Source: Kineosphaera sp032229625 (GTDB lineage Bacteria; Actinomycetota; Actinomycetes; Actinomycetales; Dermatophilaceae). Taken from it: a DNA stretch of 44,509 bases. The stretch's first letter is position 1. Every line of letters starts with the position of its first letter. Under the pieces are notes generated by a model. The model was given only the letters and a program-made list of their open reading frames with translations, was not told the origin of the DNA and did no database searches. This document shows positions 7,648 through 15,516 of this stretch, piece by piece. The translations under genes and the position numbers were made by a program. Where the stretch lies: the NCBI GenBank assembly GCA_032229625.1, contig JAVTVZ010000146.1, positions 1 to 44,509 of the forward strand. The letters run 5' to 3'.

Positions 7648-9029
7648 CACGCTTCTCCTTCTGTCCGTAGGGGATTCGAGCCCTGACGCGGGGCGGCGCT
7701 GAGCGGAGCCTGGTCGAGCCGAGCCTGGTCGAGCCGAGCCTGGTCGAGCGGAGCCTGGTCGAGCGGCAGCACGGCGACGACCTCGTAGCCACCGCCGTCG
7801 CGCGGCCCGGTCCGCAGGCTGCCACCGTGGGCACCGACCCGCTCCCGCATGCCGACGAGCCCGTGCCCACCGACCGCGCCCACCTCGCCTACCGGTGAAT
7901 CCCCTTCGCCCGCAGCGGTCGTCACGCCCGGGCCGTCGTCGGTGACGCGCACCTCGAGCTGCTCGGGCCGGTAGCTCACGCGCACCTCGACGCGCCGGAC
8001 CCCGCGCCCCGCGTGCTTGCGGACGTTCGTCAGCGCCTCCTGCACGACGCGGTAGGCCGTGAGCTCGACGCCGGCGGAGGCGGGCGCGGCGTCACCGCTC
8101 ACGGTGAGCCCGACCGGCATCCCGGCCGCGCGCGACTCGTCGACGAGCGCGCCGAGCTGGGCCAGGCGCGGCTGCGGGTGCTGGGAGCCGGGTTCGTCGT
8201 CGCGGAGCACACCGAGCATCCGACGCATGTCGGCCATCGCGCTGCGGCCGGTGTCGCGGACCGAGCGCATCGCCGCCTTGGCCCGCTCGGGGTCGGCGTC
8301 GACGGTCGCGGCTGCCCCGTCGGACATGACGACGACGACCGACAGGCTGTGCGACACGCTGTCGTGGATCTCGCGCGCGATGCGCGCGCGCTCGTCGGCG
8401 ACTGCCATCCGCGCGTTCGTCTCGCGCTCGCGCTCGGCCTGCTCGGCGCGTTCGCGCAGCCCCGCGACGTACTGCCGACGGATCCGCACGAGCGTGCCCC
8501 ACGTCCACACCCATCCCGCCACGACGACGAGCACGCCGAGCTGCCCGATGTCGAGGAAGGCCCGGCCGAGGTGCGGGATGACCGCGACGAGCAACCAGGC
8601 CACGACGACCACCGCGGCGCCGAGCGAGACCGGCCACCGCCTCAGCGTCGCGACCGTATAGACGCCCGCGAGGAGCAGCGTGTCCACCGGCAGGAGCGGC
8701 GCCCCGAGCAGCAGCTGCGCGCACGCGGCCACCAGCATCACCGCGAGCACCGCGAGCGGCCACCGGCGCCGCACGAGGAACGCGCCGCAGAGCACCACCG
8801 CGACCGCGAACAGTCCGGCCGTCGCGCCGGCGCTCGCCGCGTAGGTCGGCAGGATCGCCGCGTTGTAGACGAAGACCCCCGCCGCGACGAGCCCGTCGAC
8901 GACCCCCTCCCGCCCCCGCAAACACGGGTTCGGACTCGGACTCGGACTCTGACTCGGACCGGAGGCTTCCGCCGCATCCCACGACGCGACGCCGTGAGAG
9001 GCGACGCGCGAGAGGCCCGGCTGCTTCAT
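7647..9029 (-). CDS. Sensor histidine kinase (HisKA_3 type)
   Basis: 460 aa. After an N-terminal tail with a Ser-Pro repeat come about five or six membrane helices with very short outer loops, the intramembrane-sensing layout. A coiled segment leads to the dimerisation domain with phospho-His222 in ERARIAREIHDSVSHSLSVVV, then an HATPase_c domain (LTNVRKHAG, VTDDGPGV, GHGLVGMRERVGAHGG). The last ~40 residues are odd: four and a third copies of a 15-bp repeat encode LDQA(R/P) pentapeptides after the end of the catalytic domain. First gene of the five-gene unit; its sensor layout with an ABC exporter suggests detection of membrane-active peptides, but no ligand can be named. Confidence 0.92.
   Translation of the reverse strand: MKQPGLSRVASHGVASWDAAEASGPSQSPSPSPNPCLRGREGVVDGLVAAGVFVYNAAILPTYAASAGATAGLFAVAVVLCGAFLVRRRWPLAVLAVMLVAACAQLLLGAPLLPVDTLLLAGVYTVATLRRWPVSLGAAVVVVAWLLVAVIPHLGRAFLDIGQLGVLVVVAGWVWTWGTLVRIRRQYVAGLRERAEQAERERETNARMAVADERARIAREIHDSVSHSLSVVVVMSDGAAATVDADPERAKAAMRSVRDTGRSAMADMRRMLGVLRDDEPGSQHPQPRLAQLGALVDESRAAGMPVGLTVSGDAAPASAGVELTAYRVVQEALTNVRKHAGRGVRRVEVRVSYRPEQLEVRVTDDGPGVTTAAGEGDSPVGEVGAVGGHGLVGMRERVGAHGGSLRTGPRDGGGYEVVAVLPLDQAPLDQARLDQARLDQAPLSAAPRQGSNPLRTEGEA
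7701..7766. repeat. 15-bp in-frame tandem repeat at the 3' end of the histidine kinase gene
   Basis: Four full copies plus a partial copy of a 15-bp unit (GAGC[C/G]GAGCCTGGTC on the plus strand), differing at one position. It codes for repeated Leu-Asp-Gln-Ala-Arg/Pro on the minus strand, so copy-number change would keep the reading frame. Confidence 0.9.
8931..8957. repeat. 6-bp tandem repeat in the N-terminal codons of the histidine kinase gene
   Basis: CGGACT is repeated about 4.5 times with one substitution and encodes a Ser-Pro run (QSPSPSPNP) ahead of the first membrane helix. The unit is a multiple of three and keeps the frame. Confidence 0.8.
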
Positions 9030-9157
9030 GCCGTCCCACGCTACCGACGGCCACCGTCACCTGCGCCCGGCCGGTCGGCGGGTGCCGACCTAGGCTGGCT
9101 CACGTGACCGACTCTTCGCACGACATGACACCTGCCAACCCGCACCGAGGAGACGAG

Positions 9158-9727
9158 ATGAACGACAGCCACGCGACCGGGGCGGACGCGCTGAGCGCGC
9201 TGCCACGCGGCATCAACCACATCGGGATCACCGTGCCGGACCTGGACGAGGCGACCCGCTTCCTCAAGGAAGGGCTGGGCGCGAAGGTCGCTTACGACGG
9301 TCTGACCAGCGACGAGGAGCCGCGCTGCGGCGCGCAGACCGAGGACCAGCTGGGCCTGCCGTCCGGGGCCAAGATCCGCCGGCAGCGCATGATCGTCGCC
9401 GGCACCGGACCGTCGCTGGAGGTCTTCGAGATCGAGGCGCCGCACCGCGACGCCGTGGGGCTGGCCGACTTCGGGCTCAACCACCTCGCCTTCTACGTCG
9501 ACGACATCGAGGCCTCGCTCGCCCGGCTCGTCGCGGCCGGGGGGCGCGCGCTCTCGGAGGTGCACGGCAACAGCCGCTACGAGGACTCCCCGGGCAACGG
9601 CAGCGTCTACGTCCTCGCGCCGTGGGGCACGATCATCGAGCTGCAGACCATCCCCAGCGGGCACTACTACCCCCAGGACAGCGAGGCCCACGTGTGGACG
9701 CCTCCGCCGGTCGAGTCCGATCGCTGA
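9158..9727 (+). CDS. VOC (glyoxalase/dioxygenase-fold) family protein
   Basis: 189 aa from an ATG with CGAGGAGACGAG in front, a better start than the GTG 18 codons upstream. Two beta-alpha-beta-beta-beta halves are visible: GINHIGITVPDLDEATRFLKEGLGAKV and GLNHLAFYVDDIEASLARLVAAGG, each with the metal-ligand-position His; a second-strand Glu follows in LEVFEIEAP and an end-of-fold Glu in GTIIELQTIPSG. This is the vicinal-oxygen-chelate fold used by glyoxalase I, methylmalonyl-CoA epimerase and extradiol dioxygenases. Divergent from the kinase gene. The reaction is not predictable from context. Confidence 0.85.
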   Translation: MNDSHATGADALSALPRGINHIGITVPDLDEATRFLKEGLGAKVAYDGLTSDEEPRCGAQTEDQLGLPSGAKIRRQRMIVAGTGPSLEVFEIEAPHRDAVGLADFGLNHLAFYVDDIEASLARLVAAGGRALSEVHGNSRYEDSPGNGSVYVLAPWGTIIELQTIPSGHYYPQDSEAHVWTPPPVESDR

Positions 9728-9736
9728 CGCCACCCG

Positions 9737-10885
9737 ATGCCGCCTGTGGCGCGTGTGGCGTCAATGGCGTCCGTGGCCTCCGTGGCGGTCGAGGTCGCGG
9801 GGGCCGTCGGGCCGGCGCTGACCAGGGTCGCGCCGATCGTCGCGTTCCTGCTGGCCGTCACCGTGGTGGCCGAGCTCAGCGACCGATTCGGGGTGTTCGA
9901 CGTCGCAGGGCACTGGCTCGCGCGGCGCGGGCGGCACCGGGTGTGGCTGCTGTGGCTGCTCTTCGCCGGCTTCGCCGTCGGCTGCACGGTCGTCCTGTCG
10001 CTCGATACGACGGCGGTGCTGCTGACGCCCGTCGGGCTGGCCATCGCCCGTCAGATCGGCGCGCGGCCGCGGCCCTTCGCGCTGACGACGTTGTGGATCG
10101 CCAACACCGGCTCCCTCCTGCTGCCCGTCTCGAACCTGACGAACCTGCTGGCCCTCGACCGGTTCGAGCGTCTGGGGGTGAGCCACGCCGGATACGTGCG
10201 GCTCGCGTGGCTGCCGGCGCTCGGCGCGATCCTGGCCACCCTCGCGATGGTCGCCGCGCTCCACGCCCGTGACCTGCGCAGTCGGTATGCGGTGGACCCG
10301 CCGCCGGAGCCGCACGACCCGACGCTGCTGCGGCTCGGGATGCTCGTGTGCGCCCTCGTCGGGCCGGCGTTCGCGCTCGGCGCCTCACCGTGGCTCGTCG
10401 CGACGGCCGCCGCCGCGGTGCTGGCCGCTGCGGCGGCCGTCCGTGCACCCGAGCTGCTGCGGCGGCTGACGGTGCCGTGGCCGATGGCGCTCGGCTTCGC
10501 GGCCCTGACCGTCGTGGTGGCCGTCGCGCACTCCTCGGGTCGGCTCGACTGGCTCACCGCCCTCGTCGGCTCCGGGAGCGGCCCGGTCGACCTGCTGCGG
10601 GTCACCGGTGTCACCGCCGTGGCCGCCAACGCGGTGAACAACCTGCCCGCCTACCTTGCTGTCGAACCCGCCGCCGCCGACCACCGCGCGCGGCTCATGG
10701 CCGCCCTCATCGGCGCCAATGCCGGCCCGCTCGTCACGCCGTGGGCGTCGCTGGCGACCCTGCTGTGGCTGCAGCGCTGCCGGTCCGCCGGGGTGCGCTG
10801 GCGCCTGCCGCGCCTCGCGCTCGCCGGTCTGGCCTGCGCGGTCGTCACCACGACGACGGCCTGCCTCCTGCTCGCGTGGGGCTGA
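9737..10885 (+). CDS. ArsB/SLC13-type membrane transporter
   Basis: 382 aa with about ten hydrophobic helices. SLDTTAVLLTPVGLAIARQ and WIANTGSLLLPVSNLTNLLALDR are the paired signature loops of the ArsB/NhaD (ion transporter superfamily) anion permeases, and NAVNNLPAYLAVEP and IGANAGPLVTPWASLATLLW are the matching C-terminal pair. ArsB extrudes arsenite; relatives move other anions or exchange Na+/H+. No ars regulator or reductase is adjacent, so arsenite is unproven. The first 20 residues come from a 9-bp tandem repeat (see separate entry). The gene starts nine bases after the VOC stop, suggesting co-transcription, and converges on the FBP gene. Confidence 0.82.
   Translation: MPPVARVASMASVASVAVEVAGAVGPALTRVAPIVAFLLAVTVVAELSDRFGVFDVAGHWLARRGRHRVWLLWLLFAGFAVGCTVVLSLDTTAVLLTPVGLAIARQIGARPRPFALTTLWIANTGSLLLPVSNLTNLLALDRFERLGVSHAGYVRLAWLPALGAILATLAMVAALHARDLRSRYAVDPPPEPHDPTLLRLGMLVCALVGPAFALGASPWLVATAAAAVLAAAAAVRAPELLRRLTVPWPMALGFAALTVVVAVAHSSGRLDWLTALVGSGSGPVDLLRVTGVTAVAANAVNNLPAYLAVEPAAADHRARLMAALIGANAGPLVTPWASLATLLWLQRCRSAGVRWRLPRLALAGLACAVVTTTTACLLLAWG
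9747..9791. repeat. 9-bp tandem repeat at the 5' end of the ArsB-like gene
   Basis: Five degenerate copies of TGGCGTCCG directly follow the start codon region and encode repeated (Val/Met)-Ala-Ser triplets. The unit keeps the reading frame. Confidence 0.8.
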
Positions 10886-10918
10886 CCCGGCGGGGCACCG
10901 GCCAGGCGGACGGCGAGC

Positions 10919-11425
10919 TCAGTCCTCGCGGAGCACGGCGTCCAGGAACGCCTCGGCCTTCTCCCGCAGCTTCTCGATCCGCAGCGACTGGAAGAACTCG
11001 CGCTCCTCCGGCGACGCGGAGCCACCGAGTTCGCTGACCGACGGGGCGCGCCGCACGTTGCGGGAGCAGCCGAAATCCGCACAGATCAGTGTGCCGACGG
11101 TGTTGCCGAGCCGCCCCGCCTTGCCGGCCCGGCGGGCGTAGAACATCCGGACGTGATCGGTCGCGACGATGTCCTCGCACCACCCGCACATCGCCTTGCG
11201 CCGCACCGGCGGCGGCGTGTCGGCGCGCAGCAGGACGCCGCGCGGCTCGCCGCCGACGGGCAGGACGACGTAGGAGAAGCGCGGCCGTTTGGCGTCCGCC
11301 CAGCCGAGGTAGTCCAGGCGCTCCCACTCGAGCGCGTCGAGGTCGGGCAGGACCGCCTCAGCGGCCTCGCGGCACGAGGCGTTGACGAACGACGCGCGAA
11401 TCTGCTTCTCGGTCAAGGCATCCAT
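10919..11425 (-). CDS. FBP-domain (treble-clef zinc finger) protein
   Basis: 168 aa. The N-terminal part (MDALTEKQIRASFVNASCREA, LDALEWERLDYLGWADAKRP) and the C-terminal zinc-binding module with MCGWCEDI ... ICADFGCSRNVRR match the FBP C-terminal treble-clef family, often annotated as fibronectin-binding or EF-G-binding (FusB-like) proteins. The four metal ligands would be the CxxC pair and the two later cysteines. In known FusB proteins this finger binds EF-G on the ribosome; a similar role here is only inference. Three bases separate its start from the stop of the CPBP protease gene, so the two form an operon. Confidence 0.8.
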   Translation of the reverse strand: MDALTEKQIRASFVNASCREAAEAVLPDLDALEWERLDYLGWADAKRPRFSYVVLPVGGEPRGVLLRADTPPPVRRKAMCGWCEDIVATDHVRMFYARRAGKAGRLGNTVGTLICADFGCSRNVRRAPSVSELGGSASPEEREFFQSLRIEKLREKAEAFLDAVLRED

Positions 11426-11428
11426 CAG

Positions 11429-12478
11429 TCAGCTCACATCTGGGGGGAGCGCTGCGGGCGGCTGCCGGCGGCGCGGGTGACCATCATCCTCGACGCCCGT
11501 CACGGCGAGGTCGGCGGCGCAGGCGGCCGGGGGCGACGCGGGGGTCACTGCCGCGGAGCCGGTGCGGAAGAGCGCCCAGCATGCCGCCGCGACGAGTGCC
11601 GTGGCGAGCGCCGCCGCGAGCCCGGCGGGCAGGCTCAGGCGTGGGTCGGCGCCGGCCAGAAGGACGACCGCGAAGCCCGCCGTCGCGTTGACGCCGCCGT
11701 GGATGATCGCCGGCGCGACGACCGACCCGCTCCACTGCCGGGCGCGCGCGAGCACGAAGGACAACGGCACGGTCCACGCGCACATGAGCAGCACTCCGAC
11801 GAACCGGTACTGGCCGTAGTTGTAGCCGAGCAGGATCACCGGCGCGTGCCACAGCCCCCACAGGACGCCGATGAGCACGTTCGCGCGCAGCGGCCCCAGC
11901 GGGGCGAGCAGGTCGGCGAGCACCCCGCGCCACCCGTACTCCTCACCGAACGCGAAGAGGGCGTTGATCGTGAAGCCGGCCCCCAGGCCCGCGACGAGCA
12001 TGATGACGTAGGCGTTCGCCAGCGGCGGCACGGCGCCGGGGTCCACCGCGACACCCGGCGGGGCGATCGCCAGGATCTGGTCGATGAAGCCCTGCTGCGT
12101 CGTCACGACCCGCCCGACGCCGGGGATCCCGGCGAGATTGCCGAGCACGTAGACGACTCCGTATCCGGTCAGCGCCAGCGCGACGATCGCCGTGGCGCCG
12201 ACGAGCACGACCCGGCCGATGCCGCGCCACCGCACCCGCCGCCGCAGCTCGGGGCGCACCCGCCGCCCCGCGACCCGGTCCGTCACCAGACCGGCGATCA
12301 ACGGCAGCGGCATGTAGAGGATGCCGATGACCAGCGCATACACGACCGGGACCTGCGCCGCCGTGAAGTCGGCGCCGGCCAGCAGCAGCCCCGCCGACAG
12401 GAGCACCGCCCCGCCGAACGCGATCCCGTAGAACGTCCCCACGAGCCGCCAGGGCACCGCGCCGGTGGTCGTCGTCAT
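11429..12478 (-). CDS. CPBP family intramembrane metalloprotease
   Basis: 349 aa with about eight membrane helices. The abortive-infection/CAAX-protease motifs are intact: FGEEYGWRGVLADLLAPLG (EExxxR, near residue 178), GLWHAPVILLGYNYGQ, and HGGVNATAGF near residue 257. These residues bind the metal in type II CAAX proteases. Bacterial CPBP proteins are used in bacteriocin maturation or immunity and in membrane-protein cleavage; no peptide substrate gene is nearby. AGGAGCC precedes the ATG. First gene of a two-gene operon with the FBP protein. Confidence 0.87.
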   Translation of the reverse strand: MTTTTGAVPWRLVGTFYGIAFGGAVLLSAGLLLAGADFTAAQVPVVYALVIGILYMPLPLIAGLVTDRVAGRRVRPELRRRVRWRGIGRVVLVGATAIVALALTGYGVVYVLGNLAGIPGVGRVVTTQQGFIDQILAIAPPGVAVDPGAVPPLANAYVIMLVAGLGAGFTINALFAFGEEYGWRGVLADLLAPLGPLRANVLIGVLWGLWHAPVILLGYNYGQYRFVGVLLMCAWTVPLSFVLARARQWSGSVVAPAIIHGGVNATAGFAVVLLAGADPRLSLPAGLAAALATALVAAACWALFRTGSAAVTPASPPAACAADLAVTGVEDDGHPRRRQPPAALPPDVS

Positions 12479-12761
12479 GCGCGGCTCCTGTCGATGGTCG
12501 CGATGTCCCCCGGGCTCCGCCGGGCCGGCGCCGCGACGAGTGACGCCGACGCCGGGTGGACGTGGCCGGTGGCTGCTCGTCAGCCCCCGATGCCCCTGGC
12601 TGACCCCCGATCAATGCTAGGTGCCGTCGAGGAGGCCCGACGAGCCCTCCGTCGGTTCGTCCTGCGGGGCCGATGCCCAGGGCCTCCCTGATGTGCCGGT
12701 CGCGGCCCGGGGACCCTCCGCGGCGGGGAGGGGTCACCACACGCCGGGTTACGGTCGGCGC
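12479..12761. other. Divergent intergenic region between the CPBP and VOC genes
   Basis: 283 bp without a convincing gene. It presumably holds both promoters. A near-repeat (CAGCCCCCGATG / CTGACCCCCGATC, 12580-12612) is the only structure seen; no promoter hexamers stand out. Confidence 0.5.
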
Positions 12762-13526
12762 ATGGCGCTGGAGAACCTGGTGATGGCCGCGCGGGACCCG
12801 CTGACGGCGGGGATGTTCTGGGAGGCCGCGCTCGGGCTGACCCCGGGCTACGTCGCCGCGGACGGATACGAGGGGCGGCTCGACCTGGGCGAGGGCCTCT
12901 TCCTCGACGTGTGCTTCGAGCCGACGACCCAGCCGCCGGCGCCCGGGCCGCGGCTGCACCCGGACCTGCTCGGCGGCGCGCGTCAGGCCGAGGTGGTCGA
13001 GCGGCTGCTCGGTCTTGGGGCCCGTCGCGTCGACATCGGGCAGGGCGACGTCCCGTGGGTCGTGCTCGCCGACCCCGAGGGCAACCCCTTCTGCGTGATG
13101 GAGGCCCGCGACGCCTACCGCGACACCGGGCCCATCGCGGCCCTGCCGCTCGACAGCGCCGACCCCGACCGCGACGGCGCGCTCTATGCGGCCCTGACCG
13201 GCTGGGTGCCCTGCGGGGGGTATGCGCCGGTGAGCCTGCGCCATCCCCGCGGCCGCGGCCCGCTGCTCGAGCTGTGCCCCGAGCCGGCGCGCAAGACCGG
13301 CCAGAACCGCCTCCATCTCGACGTCCGCCCCGAGCCCGGCGGCCCGAGCCAGGGCGACCTCGTCGAGCTCGCCCTCTCGATGGGCGCGACTCTCGCGCAC
13401 GACGACTGGGCACACGGTCACCCGTGGGTCGTCCTGCGCGACACCTCCGGCAACGAGTTCTGCGTCCTGTCCGACCCGGTCGCCGCCCCACGGGGTGCGA
13501 TGACGACCGTGCCCCCGGTGTCGTAG
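12762..13526 (+). CDS. Two-domain VOC (glyoxalase-like) protein
   Basis: 254 aa. Two tandem glyoxalase-like (Glyoxalase_6) units run from about residues 3-120 (NLVMAARDPLTAGMFWEAALGL ... GDVPWVVLADPEGNPFCVME) and 130-245 (DRDGALYAALTGWVP ... GHPWVVLRDTSGNEFCVLS). The paired D-P/T-x-GN-x-FCV endings show internal duplication. Start chosen at MALENLVMAARDP because upstream codons are out of family character. Members are mostly uncharacterised; small-molecule binding or resistance is possible. It converges on the TetR gene with a 12-bp spacer. Confidence 0.83.
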   Translation: MALENLVMAARDPLTAGMFWEAALGLTPGYVAADGYEGRLDLGEGLFLDVCFEPTTQPPAPGPRLHPDLLGGARQAEVVERLLGLGARRVDIGQGDVPWVVLADPEGNPFCVMEARDAYRDTGPIAALPLDSADPDRDGALYAALTGWVPCGGYAPVSLRHPRGRGPLLELCPEPARKTGQNRLHLDVRPEPGGPSQGDLVELALSMGATLAHDDWAHGHPWVVLRDTSGNEFCVLSDPVAAPRGAMTTVPPVS

Positions 13527-13538
13527 CGCACCCCGAGG

Positions 13539-14201
13539 TCACGACGTCGGCGGCGGGGCCACGTTCGCGAGGAGCTGGTCGGCGAGGGTGTCGGTGAGCC
13601 ACTGCGCATACGCGGGCGGGGTCCAGCCGCGCTCGACGACGAGGCTGCGGTACACGTCGGGGGAGAGCAGGGTGTGGACGATGTCGGCGGCTCGCGTCTC
13701 GTCGAGGGTGGGGCGCAAGGAGCCGGTGGCCGCCAGGGCCGTGACGAGGTGACGCTGGCCGCGGCCGCGCTGCGCCTCCAGGGTGGCGAGCAGGTGGCGG
13801 GCCTGCGGGTCGGCGTCGGCGGCGTGGGTGAGGGTCCGGTAGAGGGTGCCGACTCGCGCGTTGATCGCCGCGGTCACGCCGACGAAGCCCTCGATCCGCG
13901 CCCTCGGGGAGGGGTGCCGGGTCGCCGCCTGGACCTCCGCCCGCGCCGCGACCTCGACGTCCTCGTCGTCTCCCGCGATCGCCGTGTCGAGGGCCGCCTT
14001 GAGGATGCCGACCTTGCCCCCGAAGAGCCGGTAGACCGTCGCCGCCGGAACTCCGGACGTCACACTGATCTGTGCGATCGACGTCGCGCCATAGCCCTGG
14101 CCCGTGAAGTGCTCCGTCGCCGCCGCGACGACGGCGGCGCCGGCCTGGCGGGTCCGCGGTTGCTGCGGGGTCGCCCCGGATGGGCCCTGGACATCGGTCA
14201 C
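13539..14201 (-). CDS. TetR/AcrR-family transcriptional regulator
   Basis: 220 aa. The N-terminal helix-turn-helix is clear: AVVAAATEHFTGQGYGATSIAQISVTSGVPAATVYRLFGGKVGILKAALD. The C-terminal ligand-binding part is of the TetR_C type with LRPTLDETRAADIVHTLLSPDVYRSLV. The GTG start lies six bases after a TANNNT -10 element (14213-14208 on the minus strand), so the mRNA may be leaderless. A perfect 9-bp inverted repeat just upstream is the likely operator, implying self-repression and control of the divergent DUF1059 gene. Ligand unknown. Confidence 0.92.
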   Translation of the reverse strand: MTDVQGPSGATPQQPRTRQAGAAVVAAATEHFTGQGYGATSIAQISVTSGVPAATVYRLFGGKVGILKAALDTAIAGDDEDVEVAARAEVQAATRHPSPRARIEGFVGVTAAINARVGTLYRTLTHAADADPQARHLLATLEAQRGRGQRHLVTALAATGSLRPTLDETRAADIVHTLLSPDVYRSLVVERGWTPPAYAQWLTDTLADQLLANVAPPPTS

Positions 14202-14222
14202 CCCTGAACCCTAGCCGCGGAC

Positions 14223-14245
14223 AAATGAGAGCGTTACTCTCATTT
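14223..14245. promoter_or_regulatory. Candidate TetR operator palindrome
   Basis: AAATGAGAG-CGTTA-CTCTCATTT: perfect 9-bp arms around a 5-bp centre, lying between the divergent TetR and DUF1059 genes. TetR-family regulators commonly bind such inverted repeats. It covers the expected -35 area of the tetR promoter and sits 45 bp before the DUF1059 start. Confidence 0.75.
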
Positions 14246-14289
14246 CATGCGGGGCGACAGGCGCCCCGACGGCATTGTCAGGAGCGGAC

Positions 14290-14526
14290 ATGAAGACGAT
14301 GACCTGCCGCCAGCTCGGTGGCCCGTGCGACGAGGCCCACCGCGGCGACGACGCGAACGAGGTGATCCAGGCCCAGGACCAGCACCTCAAGGACGCCGTC
14401 GCCGGTGGCGACTCGTCACACCAGGAGGCCGCCGACGCGATGGCAGGGCGCTGGGCCGACCCCGCGGGCGGTCAGGCCTGGTACGCCGAGACGATCGCCG
14501 CCTTCGACTCCCTGCCCGACGACTGA
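14290..14526 (+). CDS. Small DUF1059-like protein
   Basis: 78 aa from an ATG with AGGAGCGGAC upstream. MKTMTCRQLGGPCDEAHRGDDANEVIQ resembles DUF1059 proteins, which start MKTMTCxxLGGxCD and are of unknown function. The two conserved cysteines (C6 and C13) are present. The remainder is acidic and helix-rich (AVAGGDSSHQEAADAMAGRW...). Divergent from the TetR gene with the operator between, so it is the probable main target of that repressor, perhaps induced by a xenobiotic or stress. Confidence 0.75.
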   Translation: MKTMTCRQLGGPCDEAHRGDDANEVIQAQDQHLKDAVAGGDSSHQEAADAMAGRWADPAGGQAWYAETIAAFDSLPDD

Positions 14527-14623
14527 TCGGTGGGCGTGCGCCGGCGGGAGCCTCGGTCACTCCCGATCGGGGGCGCCGGAGGTGCTCGCGTCCGGGAGCC
14601 GTTCACCGACCGCGCTGTACGCG

Positions 14624-14673
14624 CGCGTGCACGGAATACACCGTGTGCACGCGTGCGTGTGGCGAGGTCAGTG
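14624..14673 (+). repeat. Bipartite hairpin repeat, copy 1
   Basis: A 30-bp hairpin (arms CGCGTGCAC and GTGCACGCG around GGAATACACCGT) is followed after 12 bp by GGTCAGTG. The same arrangement with identical spacing is found again at 15517-15566 on the other side of the toxin-antitoxin pair. An alternative fold closes CACGG/CCGTG around the hexaloop AATACA. Confidence 0.8.
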
Positions 14674-14721
14674 CGGCCGGGGTGCGGAGTGATGCGCGCG
14701 AAGACCTAAACATGTGCAGGA

Positions 14722-14727
14722 TAATGT
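14722..14727 (+). promoter_or_regulatory. Candidate -10 element for a leaderless antitoxin mRNA
   Basis: TAATGT (TANNNT) lies exactly six bases before the ATG at 14734, the spacing seen for leaderless actinobacterial genes. A -35 box is not evident. Confidence 0.45.
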
Positions 14728-14733
14728 ATGTGC

Positions 14734-15009
14734 ATGTCGCACCTCGAACGACGGCTCCAGATCCTCCTGGACGAAGCGCGCTACCGACGGGTGGCGCAGG
14801 AGGCAGAAGGCAGCAACCGCAGCGTGGCGGCGGTCATTCGCGAGGCCATCGACCTGCGCTTCCCCGATGACGGCGACACTGCGCGCGCCCTCGCGGCGTC
14901 GGCCTTGCTCGCGATGAGCCGTGAGCCCGAGCTGAGCCCTGGCGAGGGTCCCGCCGAGTTGAAGGCGGCGTACGCCGCGGAGCTCGCCCAGAAGCTCGGT
15001 CCGGCGTGA
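14734..15009 (+). CDS. VapB-type ribbon-helix-helix antitoxin
   Basis: 91 aa. The opening MSHLERRLQILLDEARYRRVAQEAEGSNRSVAAVIREAIDL is a ribbon-helix-helix DNA-binding domain (strand, then two helices). The C-terminal tail (ALLAMSREPELSPGEGPAELKAAYAAELAQKL) would bind and neutralise the toxin. The stop overlaps the toxin GTG start (GTGA). Two in-frame ATGs exist (14728 and 14734); the second fits a leaderless start. By family rule it should repress its own promoter with the toxin as co-repressor. Confidence 0.87.
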   Translation: MSHLERRLQILLDEARYRRVAQEAEGSNRSVAAVIREAIDLRFPDDGDTARALAASALLAMSREPELSPGEGPAELKAAYAAELAQKLGPA

Positions 15010-15422
15010 CCCCGGTGTTCGTCGATCCGTCGGTGCTGCTGCTCGCCGTCGGCGGCGATCACCCGTGGCGGGCGCCGTGCCGCGCGGTCCTGGAGGCAGC
15101 ATCGGCCGGCTCGGTGCGCCTTCACCTCAGCGTCGAGGGCGGTCAGGAGTTCCTCTTCCACCGGATGCGCAGCGTCGAGCGCGCCCGGGCCGTATCGGAG
15201 TTCGAGCAGCTCGACCGGCTCGCGATGTGGCACGACTTCGACGCCGACGTCCTGCGCCGCTCCGCGACGGTCGTGCGCGACGGACACGCTCGGGGCCGCG
15301 ACGCCGTGCACGCGGCCACGGCCCTGAGCGCCGGGTTCACCGAGATCGTCAGCTGCGACGCCGACTTCGACGACATCCCCGGCCTGACCCGACGCGACCC
15401 GGTCGCCGGGGACCCCTGGTGA
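15006..15422 (+). CDS. vapC: VapC-type PIN-domain toxin
   Basis: 138 aa. PIN-domain acidic residues are in place: D7 in TPVFVDPSVLLLAV, a mid-protein Glu (SVEGGQEFLFHR), D99 in GRDAVHAATAL, and D118/D120 in IVSCDADFDDIPGL. PIN toxins are Mg2+-dependent ribonucleases that usually cut tRNA or rRNA and halt translation. The GTG start overlaps the antitoxin stop by four bases, giving tight coupling. The pair is bracketed by two hairpin repeats, and its left repeat is only 61 bp from the antitoxin start. Confidence 0.88.
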   Translation: MTPVFVDPSVLLLAVGGDHPWRAPCRAVLEAASAGSVRLHLSVEGGQEFLFHRMRSVERARAVSEFEQLDRLAMWHDFDADVLRRSATVVRDGHARGRDAVHAATALSAGFTEIVSCDADFDDIPGLTRRDPVAGDPW

Positions 15423-15516
15423 CGGTTTCGGCTCAGCGAGTTCCGCATCCTGTCCGACCGACGGACTGAGGCCGGCGCGGACGCGCAGGGTCCGACGACT
15501 CACCGCGCCGGAGGGA

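Noticed and set aside
9737..10885. Assignment of the transporter as a definite arsenite pump
   Set aside because: Family signatures fit, but there is no arsenic regulator, reductase or ATPase nearby.
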